DNA from: an uncultured Bacteroidia bacterium
Lineage (GTDB): Bacteria > Bacteroidota > Bacteroidia > Bacteroidales > UBA932
Direction of reading: 5' to 3'
NCBI GenBank assembly: GCA_902778105.1
Contig: CACYWN010000008.1
Span: 1-64,000, forward strand
DNA length: 64,000 nt
Part shown: piece after piece, positions 27,333 to 36,566 of the stretch
How positions within the stretch are numbered: the first letter of the stretch is position 1
Layout of the letters: every line of letters starts with the position of its first letter
Position numbers and translations under genes: made by a program
The notes under the pieces: model-generated
Told to the model about the DNA's origin: nothing
Database searches by the model: none
The model's input: only the letters and a program-made list of their open reading frames with translations

Positions 27333-27764
27333 TCAGAGGAAAATACTGATGGTCAGCAAGGGAAGGAGGAGGATGTCAAAGAGGATATCCAGGCCGGCGC
27401 TGATCTCGGCGTCCGGAGCCTCTCCGCGCGGGGCGGGTGGAAGTTCCCGGTTCGTGTCCACATGGTAGCACAGGCCTTCCCTGTCCAGGTAGAACCGTGC
27501 ATATTGTCGGGACTGGGCCGACGCCTGCGGATCAAAGATGTCGTATTTGGGGTCGTCGTAGCCCGGGGCGGATTCATAGACCAGGATGCTGCCGTCCTTG
27601 CCGTCCCCGTCGATACGGACCGGACTGCCCATCGCTTCAAGGATCTCCGAAGTCGTGCATCCGACCCAGGTGGATGACGGGGCGGGAGCCGTCGATACCC
27701 GGCGCGTCGTGGAACAAGCCGTCACCGCAAGCAAGGCCAGCAAAAGTAAATAGAAATGTCTCAT
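27333..27764 (-). CDS. Small lipoprotein, hypothetical
   Basis: 143 residues from ATG 27764, lipobox AVTACST. The middle contains a pattern typical of small lipoproteins of the SmpA/BamE-like or outer-membrane assembly type (WVGCTTSEILEAMGSPVRI then DGSILVYES), that is, a helix followed by a small beta sheet, which I note without asserting homology. C-terminal hydrophobic stretch (LDILFDILLLPLLTISIFL). The start is 19 bases downstream of a strong hairpin. Unknown function. Confidence 0.72.
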   Translation of the reverse strand: MRHFYLLLLALLAVTACSTTRRVSTAPAPSSTWVGCTTSEILEAMGSPVRIDGDGKDGSILVYESAPGYDDPKYDIFDPQASAQSRQYARFYLDREGLCYHVDTNRELPPAPRGEAPDAEISAGLDILFDILLLPLLTISIFL

Positions 27765-27778
27765 ACCCTTGTGAAAGA

Positions 27779-27814
27779 CAAAAAATGTGCAAAACGAGGG
27801 CATTTTGCACATTT
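27779..27814 (-). terminator. Strong hairpin with T tract between pheS and the lipoprotein gene
   Basis: AAATGTGCAAAA (27783-27794) and TTTTGCACATTT (27803-27814) form a perfect 12-bp stem; on the minus strand it continues as T-rich sequence. A second, weaker stem (CTGTGT 27836-27841 with ACACAG 27857-27862) lies between it and the pheS stop. Probably the pheS terminator; its position 19 bases before the next start could also make it an attenuator. Confidence 0.7.
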
Positions 27815-27878
27815 ATCGTTCATAAACCGGAAAATCTGTGTAAAATGAACCGATTCACACAGTTTTCGGCGGTAGCGG

Positions 27879-28913
27879 CTACACTTCCGTCGCGGTGGCG
27901 AACTCGTGGAGGAAGCGCATGTCGTTCTCGAAGTAGTGGCGGAGGTCGTTGACCTGCCACTTGAGCATCGCGATGCGCTCGACGCCCATGCCGAAGGCGA
28001 AGCCGCTGTAGACCTTGGAGTCGATGCCGCTGGCCTCGAGGACGTTCGGGTCCACCATGCCGCAGCCCATGATCTCCAGCCAGCCGGTGCCCTTGCAGAT
28101 GTTGCAGCCCTTGCCGTGGCAGATGTTGCAACTCACGTCGACCTCCGCGGAGGGTTCGGTGAACGGGAAGTAAGACGGGCGCATGCGGATCTGGGTATCT
28201 GGGCCGAACATCTCGCGGGCGAACAGGAGGATGGCCTGCTTGAGGTCCGCGAAGGTGACGTTCTTGTCGATATAGAGGCCTTCCACCTGGTGGAAGATGC
28301 AGTGCGCGCGGGCGCTGATGGCTTCGTTGCGGAACACGCGGCCCGGGCAGATCACGCGGATCGGGAGGGGCTGGGATTCCATGGTGCGCACCTGCACGGA
28401 GGAGGTGTGGGTGCGGAGCAGGAGCGGATTCAGGTGGCCGGTGGACACGAAGAAGGTGTCCTGCATCTCGCGGGCGGGATGGTTCGGCGGGAAGTTGAGG
28501 GCCTCGAACACGTGCCAGTCGTCCTCGATCTCGGGGCCTTCCGCGACGTCATAGCCGAATTTGCGGAAGATGTCCACGATTTCCTGGCGGACGATGGAGA
28601 CGGGGTGGCGGGAACCCAGCTCGAAGGGGTCGCCCGGCATCGAGAGGTCCTGCTTGGGGGCCAGGCTCACGGCAGCCGCGGAGGCCTGTTCCTTGAGCTC
28701 CTCGATCTTCGCGGTGACGCTCTTCTTGAGTTCGTTGAGCTTCTGGCCGTATTCCCGCTTCATTTCCGGGGCGATGCTGCGGAACTGCTCCATCAGCGCG
28801 GTGACGGAGCCTTTCTTGCCGAGGAACCGGACGCGGGCCTCCTCCACTTCCTTCTGGGAGGCGGCTTTCAGTTCGGAAAGTTCCTTCTGTATCTGTTCAA
28901 TCGCTTCTTTCAT
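27879..28913 (-). CDS. pheS: Phenylalanine-tRNA ligase alpha subunit
   Basis: 344 residues. N-terminal coiled-coil (about 1-85) and class II catalytic domain: motif 2 (ICPGRVFRNEAISARAHCIF), FHQVEGLYIDKNVTF, and motif 3 (SGFAFGMGVERIAMLKW). The insert CNICHGKGCNICKGTGW is a Cys-rich, zinc-type element that Bacteroidota PheS proteins carry. Start at 28913 is favoured because the -7 box TATCTTTG (28945-28938, minus) excludes the in-frame start at 28940. Charges tRNA-Phe with the beta subunit encoded elsewhere. Confidence 0.97.
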   Translation of the reverse strand: MKEAIEQIQKELSELKAASQKEVEEARVRFLGKKGSVTALMEQFRSIAPEMKREYGQKLNELKKSVTAKIEELKEQASAAAVSLAPKQDLSMPGDPFELGSRHPVSIVRQEIVDIFRKFGYDVAEGPEIEDDWHVFEALNFPPNHPAREMQDTFFVSTGHLNPLLLRTHTSSVQVRTMESQPLPIRVICPGRVFRNEAISARAHCIFHQVEGLYIDKNVTFADLKQAILLFAREMFGPDTQIRMRPSYFPFTEPSAEVDVSCNICHGKGCNICKGTGWLEIMGCGMVDPNVLEASGIDSKVYSGFAFGMGVERIAMLKWQVNDLRHYFENDMRFLHEFATATEV

Positions 28914-28937
28914 GGTATGTTCGCTTCTAATATCCCG

Positions 28938-28945
28938 CAAAGATA
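28938..28945 (-). promoter_or_regulatory. -7 box of pheS
   Basis: TATCTTTG on the minus strand, 25 bases before the pheS start. No clear TTTG at the usual spacing. Confidence 0.5.
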
Positions 28946-28946
28946 A

Positions 28947-29393
28947 CTATTTTCCCTCGTTTTTGACCCCGGCCGAGGCTTTTTCGGACTTGGCCTTCCG
29001 CTTGTCGCGCGCTTTTTGGGCCCGCTGGCCGGTGCTTTTCCAGTATTTCTTCCACTGGTCTTCCGTGAAGAAGCGCTGATAGGACCGGTCAATCTGCTCC
29101 ATCCATTTGTCCTGGACGGCCTGGTACAGGTCCACGTTGCTGACCTTCGCCTGCTGGAAGTCTTCCAGTTCTTCCTGCATCGCGTGGTAGTCGTGGGTGA
29201 GGGTGGAATCCACGTAGAACTCCTGCCAGTATTCCAGTTCAAGCTGCTCGGACAGGCGCTTGACTTCCTTGTCGATGAACTCAAGAAGCTGCTTTTCCCG
29301 CTGCTCGGGCGTCTGGGGGGCCTGGTTCTGGGCCAGGAGCGGGAAGGCGGACAGGCAGAGGGCCGCCGCCGTCATCATCCATAAGTGTTTCAT
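28947..29393 (-). CDS. Exported helical protein, hypothetical
   Basis: 148 residues from ATG 29393 with a cleavable signal peptide (MTAAALCLSAFPLLAQ). The mature part is helical and charged (EQREKQLLEFIDKEVKRLSE, YQAVQDKWMEQIDRSYQRFF, WKKYWKSTGQRAQKARDKRK) with a very basic tail. It resembles small periplasmic proteins of unknown function seen across Bacteroidota. Transcribed from its own promoter on the minus strand. Confidence 0.8.
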   Translation of the reverse strand: MKHLWMMTAAALCLSAFPLLAQNQAPQTPEQREKQLLEFIDKEVKRLSEQLELEYWQEFYVDSTLTHDYHAMQEELEDFQQAKVSNVDLYQAVQDKWMEQIDRSYQRFFTEDQWKKYWKSTGQRAQKARDKRKAKSEKASAGVKNEGK

Positions 29394-29410
29394 CCCTTGA
29401 TAAAAATTCA

Positions 29411-29469
29411 TAAATTTGCAGTTGCCGCTAGGCTGGGCAAAATTAACAATTATTGAACAAACCCCCAAA
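29411..29469. promoter_or_regulatory. Divergent promoters of the helical protein and C69 genes
   Basis: Minus strand: TTTG (29469-29466), 20 bases, TAATTTTG (29445-29438), a full consensus match. Plus strand: TAAATTTG (29411-29418) as a -7 box for the C69 gene, without a clear -33. Confidence 0.6.
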
Positions 29470-29473
29470 TACC

Positions 29474-31261
29474 ATGCATAAATCGCACCTGACCCTCCTG
29501 CTGTCCCTCTTCCTGTCCCTGGTGCCGGCCCTGGAAGGAAACACCTGTACCAACGTCATCGTCACCAAGGGCGCCAGCAAGGACGGATCCACCCTGGTCT
29601 CCTATGCCGCCGACTCCCATTATCTGTTCGGCGAACTGTACTATCACCCGGCGGCCGACTGGAAAGCCGGTTCGCTGCTCAAGGTTTACGACTGGGACAG
29701 CGGCAAGTACCTGGGTGAAATCGACCAGGTTTCCCACACCTTCCAGACGGTGGGCAACATGAACGAGAAGCAGGTCATCATCACCGAGACTACCTGGGGC
29801 GGGCGCGAAGAGCTGATGGACCGCCGGGGCCGGATCGACTATGGCTCCCTGATCTACGTGGCCCTGCAGCGGGCGTCGACCGCCCGGGAAGCCATCCGGA
29901 TCATCGTGGACCTCGCCAACGAATACGGGTATGCTTCCGAAGGCGAGACGTTCTCCATCGCCGACAAGAACGAGGCCTGGATCATGGAACTGATCGGCAA
30001 GGGTACGAACATCAAGAACGGGGTCAATGCGGACAAGGGTATCGTCTGGGTCGCCCTCCGCGTGCCGGACGGCGCCATCTGCGCCCACGCGAACCAGGCC
30101 CGCATCGGCGCTTTCCCCCTGAAGGATCCGGACAACTGCATGTATGCCAAGGACGTGATTTCCTTCGCCCGCCGCAAGGGATACTTTGAGGGCGCCGACG
30201 AGGAATTCAGTTTCAAGAAGGCGTATGGCCCGGCCGATTTCGGCACCGTGCGCGGCTGTGACGCCCGTGTCTGGAGTGCCTTCAACATCCTCTCCGGCGG
30301 CTGGTTCTCCTACTATGACGTCGAAGGGAAGGCGACAACCCGGGATGCGTCCGACTATCTGGACTATGCGATGGGGTACAACCTGGACGGGGATCTTCCG
30401 CTGTTCATCTACCCGCGCGAGAAGGTGACCGTGAAGGCCGTGGCGGACGTGATGCGCGACCATTACGAGGGTACGCCCATGGACATGACCCAGGATATCG
30501 GTGCGGGCGGCAACGCCCTGCCGTACCGCTGGCGTCCGATGGAATTCAAGGCCGAAGGCGGCACCTACCTGAACGAGCGCGCGATCGCCACCCAGCAGAC
30601 CGGGTTCTGGATGGTGGGCCAGGCACGGGACTATGTCCCCGACGAGGTGGGCGGCATCCTGTGGTTCGGCACCGACGATGCGGCGACCTCTTACCTTACG
30701 CCGATTTACACTTCGACGGCCGAAGTCCCGGAATGCTTCCGGGTTGGGAACGGAGACCTGCTCCACTATTCTCCCACCGCTTCTTTCTGGGTCAACAACC
30801 GGGTCTCCAACGCCTGTTACAAGATGTACAACATCATGGCGGCACACGTGAGGAAGAAGATCGATGCGTTCGAGATCGACCAGATGGAGCGCAAGACCCA
30901 CTCGGTGGACAGCGCCGCGACCGTCCTGTACAACCAGGCGGTGGTGAAGCTGCAGGACAAGCTTTCTTCCAAGCGGTCGGTCATGGTGTCCCGCCGTCCC
31001 TTTGCCAAGGTGACGCGCTATATCACGGATTACACGGTGCAGACGGCCCAGGACCAGTTCGCGACATGGGTCTCCCTTGAGGAGGAACTCCTCGTCAAGT
31101 TCATGGACGGCAACGTGAAGCCGCAGAATGAGGACGGTTCCTTCAAGCATTCCGAGTACACGGAAGGCCAGCCCGAAAAGGTCGAATGGCCGGGCTACAC
31201 GGAGCTCTGGAAGGAGACTGTCGCCCGCGAGGCGGGTGAGGTGCTGAAGGTGAAGGAATAG
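29474..31261 (+). CDS. C69-family dipeptidase (PepD-like), exported
   Basis: 595 residues. Signal peptide followed by Cys25 in GNTCTNVIVTKGASKDGS: C69 enzymes are N-terminal nucleophile hydrolases and use this Cys once the N-terminus is removed. Further family stretches are ITETTWGGREEL, TFSIADKNEAWIMELIGKG, VWVALRVPDGAICAHANQAR and LPLFIYPREKVTVK. The usual length for exported Bacteroidota C69 proteins is about 550-620, so this is complete. It splits dipeptides or short peptides. It lies just before the first PUL2 arabinofuranosidase gene; co-function in glycoprotein breakdown is an inference, since it has its own promoter. Confidence 0.92.
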   Translation: MHKSHLTLLLSLFLSLVPALEGNTCTNVIVTKGASKDGSTLVSYAADSHYLFGELYYHPAADWKAGSLLKVYDWDSGKYLGEIDQVSHTFQTVGNMNEKQVIITETTWGGREELMDRRGRIDYGSLIYVALQRASTAREAIRIIVDLANEYGYASEGETFSIADKNEAWIMELIGKGTNIKNGVNADKGIVWVALRVPDGAICAHANQARIGAFPLKDPDNCMYAKDVISFARRKGYFEGADEEFSFKKAYGPADFGTVRGCDARVWSAFNILSGGWFSYYDVEGKATTRDASDYLDYAMGYNLDGDLPLFIYPREKVTVKAVADVMRDHYEGTPMDMTQDIGAGGNALPYRWRPMEFKAEGGTYLNERAIATQQTGFWMVGQARDYVPDEVGGILWFGTDDAATSYLTPIYTSTAEVPECFRVGNGDLLHYSPTASFWVNNRVSNACYKMYNIMAAHVRKKIDAFEIDQMERKTHSVDSAATVLYNQAVVKLQDKLSSKRSVMVSRRPFAKVTRYITDYTVQTAQDQFATWVSLEEELLVKFMDGNVKPQNEDGSFKHSEYTEGQPEKVEWPGYTELWKETVAREAGEVLKVKE

Positions 31262-31286
31262 TTTTGGATGATTCTCTTATCCGTCC

Positions 31287-31329
31287 GGACGATTTTGACA
31301 ACGGAATCTCCGCTTTTGCGTTATCTTTG
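31287..31329 (+). promoter_or_regulatory. Promoter and GGACGATTTT motif of the first GH127-type gene
   Basis: GGACGATTTTGAC (31287-31299) is a copy of the motif recurring in PUL2. TATCTTTG (31322-31329) is the -7 box; TTTG (31294-31297) lies 24 bases upstream of it. Start codon at 31353. Confidence 0.6.
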
Positions 31330-31352
31330 GAAAAACGCTAAAACGAGAAACC

Positions 31353-34268
31353 ATGATGAAAGTCCGGCTTGTCATTCCTGTCGTCCTTTTTCTCTTGATC
31401 CCGGTCGTGGCCGTATCCGCCCGCTCCGGTAAAAAGACGGCGAAAACCATCCGTGAAGTTGCCGCAGTGCAGGTGGATGCCCCCGAAGGGACCGCCCCGC
31501 GCCTTCCTTACCTGGTCTGGGTAACCTATGCCGACGGGACCGGTGCCTGGCGGCAGGTCAAATGGACCAATTCCCTCCGGGAAACCGAAGAGGAGGAGGC
31601 CGCCCTGCCGGTCGGTTCCGCCTATACGGTGCGGGGATATATCCTGGGCGACAATACGACGGACAATGGCTACCCGCTGGATGCGCAGGTGACCGTGGTC
31701 GCCACGGCGGCTTCCGTACCGGCACCCACGCCCGTGGCCCGTCCGCTTCCGCTCGGGAGTGTCCGGCTGATCGGCGAGAACCGCCTCACCTCCAACCGTG
31801 ACCTGGACGTCCGCAACCTCCTGTCCCTGGACATCACCCAGCAGCTGTACAATTACCGGGACACCTATGGCCTTCCCACCGAAGGCTATACCCGCTCCGA
31901 CGGCTGGGATTCCCCGACCACGAAGCTCAAGGGACACGGTTCCGGCCACTATATGTCGGCCCTGGCCTTCGCCTTTGCCGGGACGGACGACCCGGCCCTG
32001 AAGGATGCCCTCCGGAAGAATATCCGCCGGATGGTGGACGAACTCCGTGCCTGCCAGGAGATGACCTTTGTCTGGGACGATGCGCTGGGCCGCTACCGGG
32101 AGGCCCGGGACCTGGTCCCGGAGGAGGAGTTCGCCGCTTTGGAAGGCACCTGGGCCGCCTTTGACGAATATAAGAAGGACTGCCGGAGCTATGGCTACGG
32201 CTATATCAACGCCATCCCGGCCCAGCACCCCGTGCTGATTGAGAAATACGCCCCCTACAATAATGAGAAGGGCGTCTGGGCGCCTTACTACTCCATCCAC
32301 AAGCAGCTGGCGGGCCTGATCGACATCGCCGTGAACATCGACGATCCGGACCTGGCGGCGAAGGCGCTCCTTATTGCGAAGGACATGGGCCTTTGGGTGT
32401 GGAACCGCCTGCATTACAGGACTTACGTGAAGATGGACGGAGACAAGGCGGAGCGCCAGGCCCGGCCCGGCAACCGCTACGAGATGTGGAACATGTACAT
32501 CGCCGGCGAGGTGGGCGGCATGCAGGAATCCCTGTCGCGCCTGTCCGCCATGGTCTCCGACCCGACGGAGAAAGCGCGCCTGCTGGAGGCGGCCGAGTGC
32601 TTCGTTTCCCCGGCTTTCTTCGATCCGCTTTCCAGGAATATCGACGATATCCGCACCCGCCATGCGAACCAGCATATCCCGATGATCGTGGGTGCCGTGA
32701 ACACCTACCGTGTGGATGGGGATCCTTATTATTACCGGATTGCCAGCAACTTCTGGGAGATGGTCCAGGGCCGCTACGCCTATGCGATGGGCGGCGTGGG
32801 CAACGGCGAGATGTTCCGCCAGCCCTATTCCCAGATGATGTCCATGAACACCAGCGTCCAGTCCGACCGGAACCGGAACCTGTTCCCGAACCCGGACATC
32901 AACGAGACCTGCTGCGCCTACAACCTGGCGAAGCTCACCAAGGACCTGAACGGCTACAATCCGGACGACGCGCGCTATATGGACTACTACGAGCGGGTGC
33001 TGTACAACCAGCTCGTGGGCTCGGTGAACCCGCATGAGTATGGCGTGTGCTATCAGTATGCCGTGGGCATGAACGCTACCAAGCCTTTCGGCAGCGAGAC
33101 GCCCCAGTCCACCTGCTGCGGCGGTACCGGTGCGGAGAATCACGTGAAATACCAGGAAGCGGCCTATTTCGTGTCTGACAATACGTTGTGGGTGGGCCTC
33201 TATCTGCCTACCACCGCCCGCTGGGACGAGAAGGATGTCGCCATCCGTCAGGAATGTGCCTGGCCGGCGGAGAATTCCGTCATCACCGTTGAAAAAGGCG
33301 GCCGGTTCGCCCTGAAGCTCCGCGTCCCGTACTGGGCGACGGAAGGCTTCGGCGTGAAGCTGAACGGCCGGGAGGTTGCGTCGCGGTATCAGCCTTCCTC
33401 CTATGTGGAAATCCCTGAGCGGGAGTGGAAGGCCGGCGACAAGGTGGAGGTGACGATGCCCTTCACGAAGCACATCCACTTCGGTCCCGACAAGATGGAC
33501 CTGGCTGCCACGGGGGTCAACGAGGCCCGCACGCCCTTCGCCCCGATGTGGGAAGGAGCGCTGATGTACGGCCCGCTGGTGATGGCCACGCCCGACATCA
33601 CGGTCTGGGACCAGGCCGAATTCGAACTGAATCCGGACCTCGGGGACATCGTCCTCCAGGGCGCCCGGGCCAAGGACGACACGGGTGGTCCGCTGTACTC
33701 CCTGACCTTGGGTGACAAGACCTTCTATCCCGACTATTACATGACGGACCACAGCACGCACTACCTGCGCCTGAACGTCCTCACACAAGGCAAGAAAGCC
33801 AAGAAGACCCGCGGCGTTGACAAGACCTATCTGGATCAGGCCATCCGCATCGCCCGTTCCCGCGTGGCAGCGCAGGATGCCTGGAACGCGCTGGAAACCA
33901 AGGTCCCGGCCTTCGCCCCCTGGGCCCCGAACGGATATGCCCGGATGCTGGAGCAGCTCGCCGCCGCCGAGGCCGTGAATGCGGCGAAACCCCGTTCCCT
34001 GAAGCAGGAGGCCGTCACCAAGGCCACCTCGGCCCTGAATGCGGCCATCAACACGATGCGTCCCGGCAACCTGGCCGAACCCGAGGACCTGGACGGTCTG
34101 CTGCGCCTCGTGGTGGAGACCAAGGAGATTCCGAACAAGAACACCAGACTCCGCGAAGCCATCGACTTCGCCGACATGGTGATCCAGTATGTCAACGACG
34201 GCTCCGGCACGAAGGACCTTATCGACCGTGCCGACCACGTGCTCCGCGAGGCGCTGAAGACCCTGTAG
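31353..34268 (+). CDS. GH127/GH146-type beta-L-arabinofuranosidase (DUF1680 family), multidomain
   Basis: 971 residues with signal peptide. N-terminal Ig-like domain (about 40-115), then the DUF1680 (alpha/alpha)6 catalytic domain (about 130-770) and a helical FIVAR-like C-terminus (about 810-970). Catalytic residues known from GH127 HypBA1 can be matched: acid/base Glu in NGEMF (about 484), zinc ligands in NETCC (about 517) and the Cys pair in STCCGG (about 587), whose first Cys is the nucleophile. The open form GWDSPTTKLKGHGSGHYMS suggests the GH146 branch. It removes beta-L-arabinofuranose, found in Hyp-linked arabinans of extensin and in some pectic arabinan. Exported; first enzyme of PUL2. 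Confidence 0.88.
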   Translation: MMKVRLVIPVVLFLLIPVVAVSARSGKKTAKTIREVAAVQVDAPEGTAPRLPYLVWVTYADGTGAWRQVKWTNSLRETEEEEAALPVGSAYTVRGYILGDNTTDNGYPLDAQVTVVATAASVPAPTPVARPLPLGSVRLIGENRLTSNRDLDVRNLLSLDITQQLYNYRDTYGLPTEGYTRSDGWDSPTTKLKGHGSGHYMSALAFAFAGTDDPALKDALRKNIRRMVDELRACQEMTFVWDDALGRYREARDLVPEEEFAALEGTWAAFDEYKKDCRSYGYGYINAIPAQHPVLIEKYAPYNNEKGVWAPYYSIHKQLAGLIDIAVNIDDPDLAAKALLIAKDMGLWVWNRLHYRTYVKMDGDKAERQARPGNRYEMWNMYIAGEVGGMQESLSRLSAMVSDPTEKARLLEAAECFVSPAFFDPLSRNIDDIRTRHANQHIPMIVGAVNTYRVDGDPYYYRIASNFWEMVQGRYAYAMGGVGNGEMFRQPYSQMMSMNTSVQSDRNRNLFPNPDINETCCAYNLAKLTKDLNGYNPDDARYMDYYERVLYNQLVGSVNPHEYGVCYQYAVGMNATKPFGSETPQSTCCGGTGAENHVKYQEAAYFVSDNTLWVGLYLPTTARWDEKDVAIRQECAWPAENSVITVEKGGRFALKLRVPYWATEGFGVKLNGREVASRYQPSSYVEIPEREWKAGDKVEVTMPFTKHIHFGPDKMDLAATGVNEARTPFAPMWEGALMYGPLVMATPDITVWDQAEFELNPDLGDIVLQGARAKDDTGGPLYSLTLGDKTFYPDYYMTDHSTHYLRLNVLTQGKKAKKTRGVDKTYLDQAIRIARSRVAAQDAWNALETKVPAFAPWAPNGYARMLEQLAAAEAVNAAKPRSLKQEAVTKATSALNAAINTMRPGNLAEPEDLDGLLRLVVETKEIPNKNTRLREAIDFADMVIQYVNDGSGTKDLIDRADHVLREALKTL

Positions 34269-34318
34269 GAGGCTCGCTTTTGCCAAGTGGCTGAATGCTA
34301 GTCTGTTATACTAAAATA

Positions 34319-34355
34319 GGGTGACCCGAAAGTCAATCTGACTTTCGGGTCACCC
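34319..34355. terminator. Perfect 16-bp hairpin between convergent genes
   Basis: GGGTGACCCGAAAGTC (34319-34334) is the exact inverted repeat of 34340-34355, loop of five. No T run follows on the plus strand; on the minus strand TATTTTAG follows. Likely a bidirectional terminator for the GH127 and BACON genes. Confidence 0.65.
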
Positions 34356-34394
34356 TCAAGAACGCTCTGAGTGTCAGGCCTATGGCCGGACCGT

Positions 34395-36566
34395 TTATTT
34401 GATATGCATGTGAATGGTGACGATGGCCTTGCAGTCGCCATACACGAAGACCGGACGGATGGTGTAGTCCTCACCGGGTGATACGACACCGGGCTTGGAT
34501 CCGAGCTGGAAGGTCCAGCTGGTGCGGTCGTACTGGGTGTAGACGGTGGGCGTTCCGCCCCAGGGCGTGACGGCGCCGGAAGGGTCATACCAGAAGCCGT
34601 AGCCATTGGCCGTATACTCGTAGCTGACGGATCCGTCGGGCTGGAGGGATCCGAATTTCACTTTTCCCCGCGCATACTGTTCCCGTTGTTCGGCGATGGA
34701 GGCGGCGATTTCCGACGGCTGCATCACGAAGGCGCGTCCGATCTTCTCATAATCCTCCGCTTCGAAAGTGAAGGAAGGTCCGGCATAGCCGGCGGAGGCG
34801 GGAACATCGACATCCTTGATGATTTCCGTGTCGTGCGGCGTTTCGTCGCCGGTGAAATCGATCTTGGTGATGAGGTCCGTTCCGGTGAAACGCACCCGGT
34901 AGGGCCAGGTTCCACCCTGCTCGCTTCCGTAATACTTCGACGGCGTGCAGGAAACGACCAGCCACAGTTTCTCCGTCGTAGCCGGGACCGTCCAGGTCGC
35001 GCTGCCGTTGCCGTCGGTCAGGGAGGCGTCGCTGTAGGCGCGTGTGCCGTCGGAGAGCAGGGCGACAAACCCGTAGGTCCAGCCGGCATTGGCCTTTTTG
35101 GCCAGTCCTTCGAATTCCACCGAGACGGTCTGCCCGGCGGCGGGCTTGAGGCGGATGATGTTGAAGCCGGTGGCTTCCGGGGCCCGGGCGTCGCCGACCT
35201 TGTTCCAGCCGTCTCCGTCGTCCGATCCCACCCAGCCGATGTTGCCGATGTAGTCCTTGCCGAAATCACGCATGGGCGCTGTCCGGGCGACGTTCCCCTG
35301 CTCGTCCAGGTTCACCACCTCCGTGGCGAAATCCCAGGTGGCGCAGCGGGCCGCATATTCGTACAGGTCCCGGTTGAGCGTGGCGATGTCGTTGCCGCAG
35401 TAGAGCCGCATATAGGCCTGGCAGGCATCCTCGGTGCGCTTGGACTCCTTCCAGATCCGGCCGTAGGCGTCGAATCCGTACTTGTCGGTCCACAGGAACT
35501 GGAACCAGTAAGAGGCATAGCGCATGTCGAAATAGTGGAAGTGCCTGTGGCTGTTCTCCGCGAACACGCGGAAGTTGTCGGAGTTGTAGGCCTGCTCGGC
35601 GTAGAGGTTGTAGCTCTGCCAGTTGGCACAGGCCTCCCAGAACACGCCGCCGCTCTGCATGAAGCCGGCGTCCCGCTGGCCGAAATCGGCATACACCTGG
35701 TACTGGAAGGCATGTCCGATCTCATGGGCCACGGTGCTTCCCGTCGGCTGGCAGGCCGTTGCGCTCACCCAGAGGCCGCCCATGTTGCCGTTGCCGCCGC
35801 CTTCGGCCTTCCAGGAGGTCGTTCCGTACAGGCAGATGGTCAGATAGTACTTGTCCAGGTACGACTGGCCTTCCGGGCCGCGCATCCCGAATTTGTCCAC
35901 ATAGGTGTCATAGTAGATCTCGGCCTTCCTGAGGAGGTCGTCCACGTCCACCCGGATTTTTTCGGGCGTCCTCGGGTCGTTCGGATCGATGGCCCCGCTT
36001 TCGTCATACCCTTTGTCCCAGAGGACGATGAAGTGTTCGCTGGTGCGGGCGCGCCCCAGGTAGAACTCGCTGTCGGAACTCTTCAGTTTCTCCAGGCTCC
36101 CGGCAACGCCGGTATAGACCCGGGAAAGGTCGATGCCCCGGGCTTTGATCTCGGCGTCCGTCAGGACGATGACAGGGGCTTTCTGGGTGACCGTGAAGGT
36201 GAACTTCGTCTCGCCGCTGACGATACTGACGCCGGCTTCCCGGAGGGCGTCTTCCGTGTTTTCGTCGGCGGTGATGACGGTCTTGAACGACTTTTTCTCG
36301 CCGGTGCCTTCGCCGCGTTCAGGGTCGAAGTGCAGCCAGTCGGCGCTGCACTCGATATGCCAGGATTCCGTGCAGTAGAAACGGACGGTCTTTTCACCGC
36401 CTTCGGCCGTAAAGGTGGCCGACGGCGCAATCTTGTAGGTTATTTCGCCGGTATTCTCCGTCCATTTGTCCTCGGGTTCCGGTTCGGGCTCGGGTCCATT
36501 CTTGGCGCAGGAGAAAAGGGCGGCGCAGACCGCCGCCCCGATCATCAGGAGGTTGAATTTTTTCAT
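34395..36566 (-). CDS. BACON + HExxH (DUF6055-like) + DUF4859 lipoprotein
   Basis: 723 residues. Lipobox ALFSCAK, an acidic linker, one BACON domain (about 45-125: TAEGGEKTVRFYCTESWHI), then a large domain with HEIGHAFQYQVYADFG at about 281, i.e. an HExxH zinc-metalloprotease motif in a DUF6055-like family, a beta-sandwich and a C-terminal DUF4859 domain (SYEYTANGYGFWYD). BACON binds glycan or protein; the HExxH domain is a predicted metallopeptidase, unproven. ATGA overlap with the upstream paralogue at 36563; one of three such proteins in PUL2. Start at 36566 gives the signal peptide. Confidence 0.82.
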   Translation of the reverse strand: MKKFNLLMIGAAVCAALFSCAKNGPEPEPEPEDKWTENTGEITYKIAPSATFTAEGGEKTVRFYCTESWHIECSADWLHFDPERGEGTGEKKSFKTVITADENTEDALREAGVSIVSGETKFTFTVTQKAPVIVLTDAEIKARGIDLSRVYTGVAGSLEKLKSSDSEFYLGRARTSEHFIVLWDKGYDESGAIDPNDPRTPEKIRVDVDDLLRKAEIYYDTYVDKFGMRGPEGQSYLDKYYLTICLYGTTSWKAEGGGNGNMGGLWVSATACQPTGSTVAHEIGHAFQYQVYADFGQRDAGFMQSGGVFWEACANWQSYNLYAEQAYNSDNFRVFAENSHRHFHYFDMRYASYWFQFLWTDKYGFDAYGRIWKESKRTEDACQAYMRLYCGNDIATLNRDLYEYAARCATWDFATEVVNLDEQGNVARTAPMRDFGKDYIGNIGWVGSDDGDGWNKVGDARAPEATGFNIIRLKPAAGQTVSVEFEGLAKKANAGWTYGFVALLSDGTRAYSDASLTDGNGSATWTVPATTEKLWLVVSCTPSKYYGSEQGGTWPYRVRFTGTDLITKIDFTGDETPHDTEIIKDVDVPASAGYAGPSFTFEAEDYEKIGRAFVMQPSEIAASIAEQREQYARGKVKFGSLQPDGSVSYEYTANGYGFWYDPSGAVTPWGGTPTVYTQYDRTSWTFQLGSKPGVVSPGEDYTIRPVFVYGDCKAIVTIHMHIK

